From NCBI GenBank assembly GCA_012719255.1, contig JAAYAS010000127.1, positions 1 to 15,265 on the forward strand: a stretch of 15,265 nucleotides of DNA. The letters are read 5' to 3'. A program made the translations under genes and the position numbers. This document shows, one piece after another, positions 13,437 to 15,265 of the stretch (position 1 is its first letter; each line of letters starts with the position of its first letter). Source of the DNA: Microbacteriaceae bacterium. Its GTDB lineage: Bacteria > Actinomycetota > Actinomycetes > Actinomycetales > Microbacteriaceae. The notes beneath the pieces are model-generated. The model was not told the DNA's origin and did no database searches. It saw nothing but the letters and a program-made list of their open reading frames with translations.

Positions 13437-15265
13437 TCAGCCGCGCACGCCGTAGCGGTCGCGGAGCTTCTTCTTCGAGCCGCGGGTGCCCTCCTGCTGC
13501 AGGGCGAGCAGCTCGGCGTAGATGCCGCCGCTCGCGGCGAGCTCGGCGGGGCTGCCGATCTCGTCGACCCGGCCGTCGCGGAGCGTGACGATGCGGTCGA
13601 CCTGCGAGATCGTCGACAGCCGGTGCGCGATGATCAGGCTCGTGCGGCCGGCCATGAGGTCGTCGAGGCCGGCCTGCACGAGCCGCTCCGACTTCGTGTC
13701 GAGCGCCGAGGTGGCCTCGTCGAGGATGAGCACCGGCGCGTCCTTGAGCATCGCGCGGGCGACGGCGATGCGCTGCTTCTGGCCGCCCGAGAGCTTGAGC
13801 CCGCGCTCGCCGATGACGGTGTCGAGCCCGTCGGGGGCGCGCCGGATGAACTCCCACGCGTTCGCGCGGCGGGCCGCCGCGGTGATCTCCTCGTCGCTCG
13901 CCCCGGGGCGGGCGTAGGCGATGTTCTCGCGGATCGTGCCCGAGAACAGCGACGGATCCTGGAAGACCACGCCGATGCGCTCGCGCAGCGCGGCCATGCG
14001 GAGGTCGGCGGTGTCCTGCCCGAACAGCCGGATGCATCCGCTGTCGATCGGGTAGAAGCCGAGCAGCAGGCTGACGATGGTCGACTTGCCGCCGCCCGAC
14101 TCGCTGACGAACGCGACGCGCTCGCCGGCGGCGATCTCGAACGACACGTCGTCGAGCACCCGCTGCCCCGGCTCGTAGCCGAACCCGACCCCCTCGAACG
14201 CGATCGCCGGCGCCGCCGAGGCCCCTGCCTCCTCGGAGGGCCCTGAGCCCGTCGAAGGGTCCGTCCGCGCCTCGACAGGCTCGGCGCGCTGCTGCGCAGG
14301 CTCGGCGCGCTGCTCCTCCGCCTTCGCCTCGCGGGGGTCGGGCTCGAGGGCCATCACCGCGAAGTAGTCCTTCGACCCCGCGATGGCGTGCTGGCCGGCG
14401 TCGATGATGAAGCTCATCATCGCGACCGGCTGCCGCGCCATCGCCATGAGCTGGATGAGCAGCACCATCGTGCCGAGCGAGAACTCGCCGCGCGCGGTGA
14501 GCACGAAGATGATCGCGTAGATGCCGAAGAACACGAGCGCGAGCGCGAAGCGGCGCAGCGCATCCATCGTGTGCCAGTGCCGCGCCTGCCCGTGGGTGAG
14601 CTCGACGGTGCGGTCGAAGCGACGGGCGAAGATCGTGTGCTCGCGGCGCTCCTGCGCGAACGACTTCACCACCGGCATCTGCGAGACGACCTCGCTGAAG
14701 CGGCCGCGGGCGGCGTCGACCTCGACGTTCTTGTCGCCCTCGTACTCCTGCCAGCGCTTCGAGGTGAGCGCGGTGAGCCACATGTAGACGGGGAAGACGA
14801 TGAGCAGCAGCAGCGCGAGCGGCCAGGCGTGGATCGCCGAGATGACGAGCACCGCGACGGTGGTGAGCAGCATCGTGAAGAACGTGTTCGCGAACGACTT
14901 CACGAACTGCGTGACCTCGGTGATGGTGCGGTCGAGGCGCGAGACGATCGTGCCGGTGAGCTCGTCGTCGAAGTAGCGCTGCGGCAGCTGCAGCAGGTGG
15001 TCGTAGTAGCGGCTCGAGAGGGTCGCGCGCATCCGCGCGCTCATCACGTCGCCGAAGGCGCCGCCGATCGACGCCGCAGCGAGCACGACCACCTCGGCGA
15101 CGAGGAAGCCGACGGCGAGCCGGAGCACTCCCCCGATGCCCGCGTCGAAGGTCGTGGTGCCGTCGACGATCGCGACGATCGCGTCGGTGGCCGCGCCGAT
15201 GAGGAACGGCACGACGATCGTCGCCGCCGCGGTGACGATGGAGGCGATGATGATGACGACGTAGA
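13437..15265 (-). CDS. ABC exporter half-transporter (fused TMD-NBD), N-terminus beyond window
   Basis: ATP-binding cassette exporter with an N-terminal membrane domain and C-terminal ATPase. The frame is open to the right edge, so the start and about one membrane helix are missing; 609 residues are visible. Membrane helices occupy most of 14400-15265. The NBD (13437-14215) has Walker A at 14079-14105 reading SESGGGKST, Q-loop VFQDPSLFSGTIREN, signature LSGGQKQR at 13770-13793, Walker B VLILDEATSALD near 13698-13733 and the H-loop AHRLST. The first Walker A glycine is serine. Between the domains lies an unusual Glu/Ala/Pro/Ser/Gly-rich insert (about 14220-14340) encoded by palindromic and direct repeats. 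Half-transporters dimerise; the substrate (lipid, drug or peptide) is unknown. In-frame GTG 15212 is internal, not a start, because membrane sequence continues upstream. Leucine genes downstream seem unrelated. Confidence 0.92.
   Translation of the reverse strand, partial: YVVIIIASIVTAAATIVVPFLIGAATDAIVAIVDGTTTFDAGIGGVLRLAVGFLVAEVVVLAAASIGGAFGDVMSARMRATLSSRYYDHLLQLPQRYFDDELTGTIVSRLDRTITEVTQFVKSFANTFFTMLLTTVAVLVISAIHAWPLALLLLIVFPVYMWLTALTSKRWQEYEGDKNVEVDAARGRFSEVVSQMPVVKSFAQERREHTIFARRFDRTVELTHGQARHWHTMDALRRFALALVFFGIYAIIFVLTARGEFSLGTMVLLIQLMAMARQPVAMMSFIIDAGQHAIAGSKDYFAVMALEPDPREAKAEEQRAEPAQQRAEPVEARTDPSTGSGPSEEAGASAAPAIAFEGVGFGYEPGQRVLDDVSFEIAAGERVAFVSESGGGKSTIVSLLLGFYPIDSGCIRLFGQDTADLRMAALRERIGVVFQDPSLFSGTIRENIAYARPGASDEEITAAARRANAWEFIRRAPDGLDTVIGERGLKLSGGQKQRIAVARAMLKDAPVLILDEATSALDTKSERLVQAGLDDLMAGRTSLIIAHRLSTISQVDRIVTLRDGRVDEIGSPAELAASGGIYAELLALQQEGTRGSKKKLRDRYGVRG
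14241..14259. repeat. Palindromic repeat unit 1 in ABC linker
   Basis: CCCT-GAGCCCGTCGA-AGGG: 4-bp arms around an 11-nt core. The core GAGCC(C/T)GTCGA recurs, reverse-complemented, in unit 2. In the minus frame it encodes part of the Ser-Thr-Gly-Ser-Gly stretch. It resembles the CCTGAGC(C/T)(C/T)GTCGAAGG palindromes scattered through many high-GC genomes. Confidence 0.6.
14267..14287. repeat. Palindromic repeat unit 2 in ABC linker
   Basis: GCGCC-TCGACAGGCTC-GGCGC: 5-bp arms around an 11-nt core that is the inverted form of the unit 1 core with one substitution. It encodes RAEPVEAR-like residues in the minus frame. Confidence 0.6.
14276..14314. repeat. Tandem direct repeat, 21-nt period, in ABC linker
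   Basis: CAGGCTCGGCGCGCTGCT occurs at 14276-14293 and again at 14297-14314, identical over 18 nt. The 21-nt period equals seven codons, so the reading frame is kept and the protein shows QRAEPAQQRAEPVEA. It looks like a partial duplication of palindromic unit 2. Confidence 0.7.

Noticed and set aside
15210..15212. GTG 15212 as the start of the ABC transporter
   Set aside because: The in-frame sequence continues upstream as hydrophobic residues (VVIIIASIVTAAATIV), so the codon is inside the first visible membrane helix and the true start is beyond the window.
1..15265. CRISPR array, tRNA, rRNA, insertion sequence or prophage
   Set aside because: No regularly spaced repeats, cloverleaf, ribosomal sequence, transposase motif or terminal inverted repeats were found on either strand by eye.

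Overview
The window is high-GC DNA (above 70% G+C by eye, with strong G/C preference at third codon positions). Gene content, gene order and many intergenic GGATGC/GCATCC motifs point to an actinobacterium, most likely a Microbacteriaceae-type genome; the family assignment is inference. Twelve full-length and two edge-truncated protein genes are supported. No rRNA, tRNA, CRISPR array, transposase or prophage gene is visible.

Layout, left to right. (1) 1-1319, minus: 3'-truncated gltX. (2) 1408-2337, plus: a single-repeat bacterial voltage-gated sodium channel (BacNav). (3) 2380-3070, minus: a Phd/VapB antitoxin and PIN-domain VapC toxin pair with an operator-like palindrome over its promoter. 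(4) 3262-3675, minus: two tandem paralogous small membrane proteins; the upstream one may have lost its start codon. (5) 3816-4598, minus: a fumarylacetoacetate hydrolase (FAH) family enzyme. (6) 4627-9485 plus the divergent 9623-11062: a GABA/amine-use block made of an APC permease, a tandem universal stress protein (USP), a TetR regulator, GabT transaminase and a PucR-type regulator. (7) 11114-13331, minus: ilvE and leuB, branched-chain amino acid synthesis. (8) 13437 to the right edge, minus: an ABC exporter half-transporter whose N-terminus lies outside the window.

How they fit together. leuB, an FAH-family gene and gltX lie near each other in the same orientation in other actinobacteria (in Mycobacterium tuberculosis leuB, the HHDD isomerase-like gene and gltX are close neighbours), so here that backbone seems to be spread apart by the GABA block and by the small toxin-antitoxin and channel genes. 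In the GABA block the permease probably imports an amino acid or GABA, GabT removes the amino group with 2-oxoglutarate, and PucR and TetR proteins, each divergent from the genes beside it, probably control the two halves. The usual next enzyme, succinate-semialdehyde dehydrogenase, is not in the window.

A recurring feature is a TANNNT -10 hexamer placed 6-7 nt before the initiation codon (BacNav, FAH, PucR, VapB and probably the first small membrane protein), which indicates leaderless transcripts. Other points worth a second look are an in-frame palindromic repeat cluster in the linker of the ABC transporter, a Gly-to-Ser change at the first Walker A position of the same protein, degenerate nucleotide-binding motifs in both USP domains, and three consecutive hairpins between the USP and permease genes.
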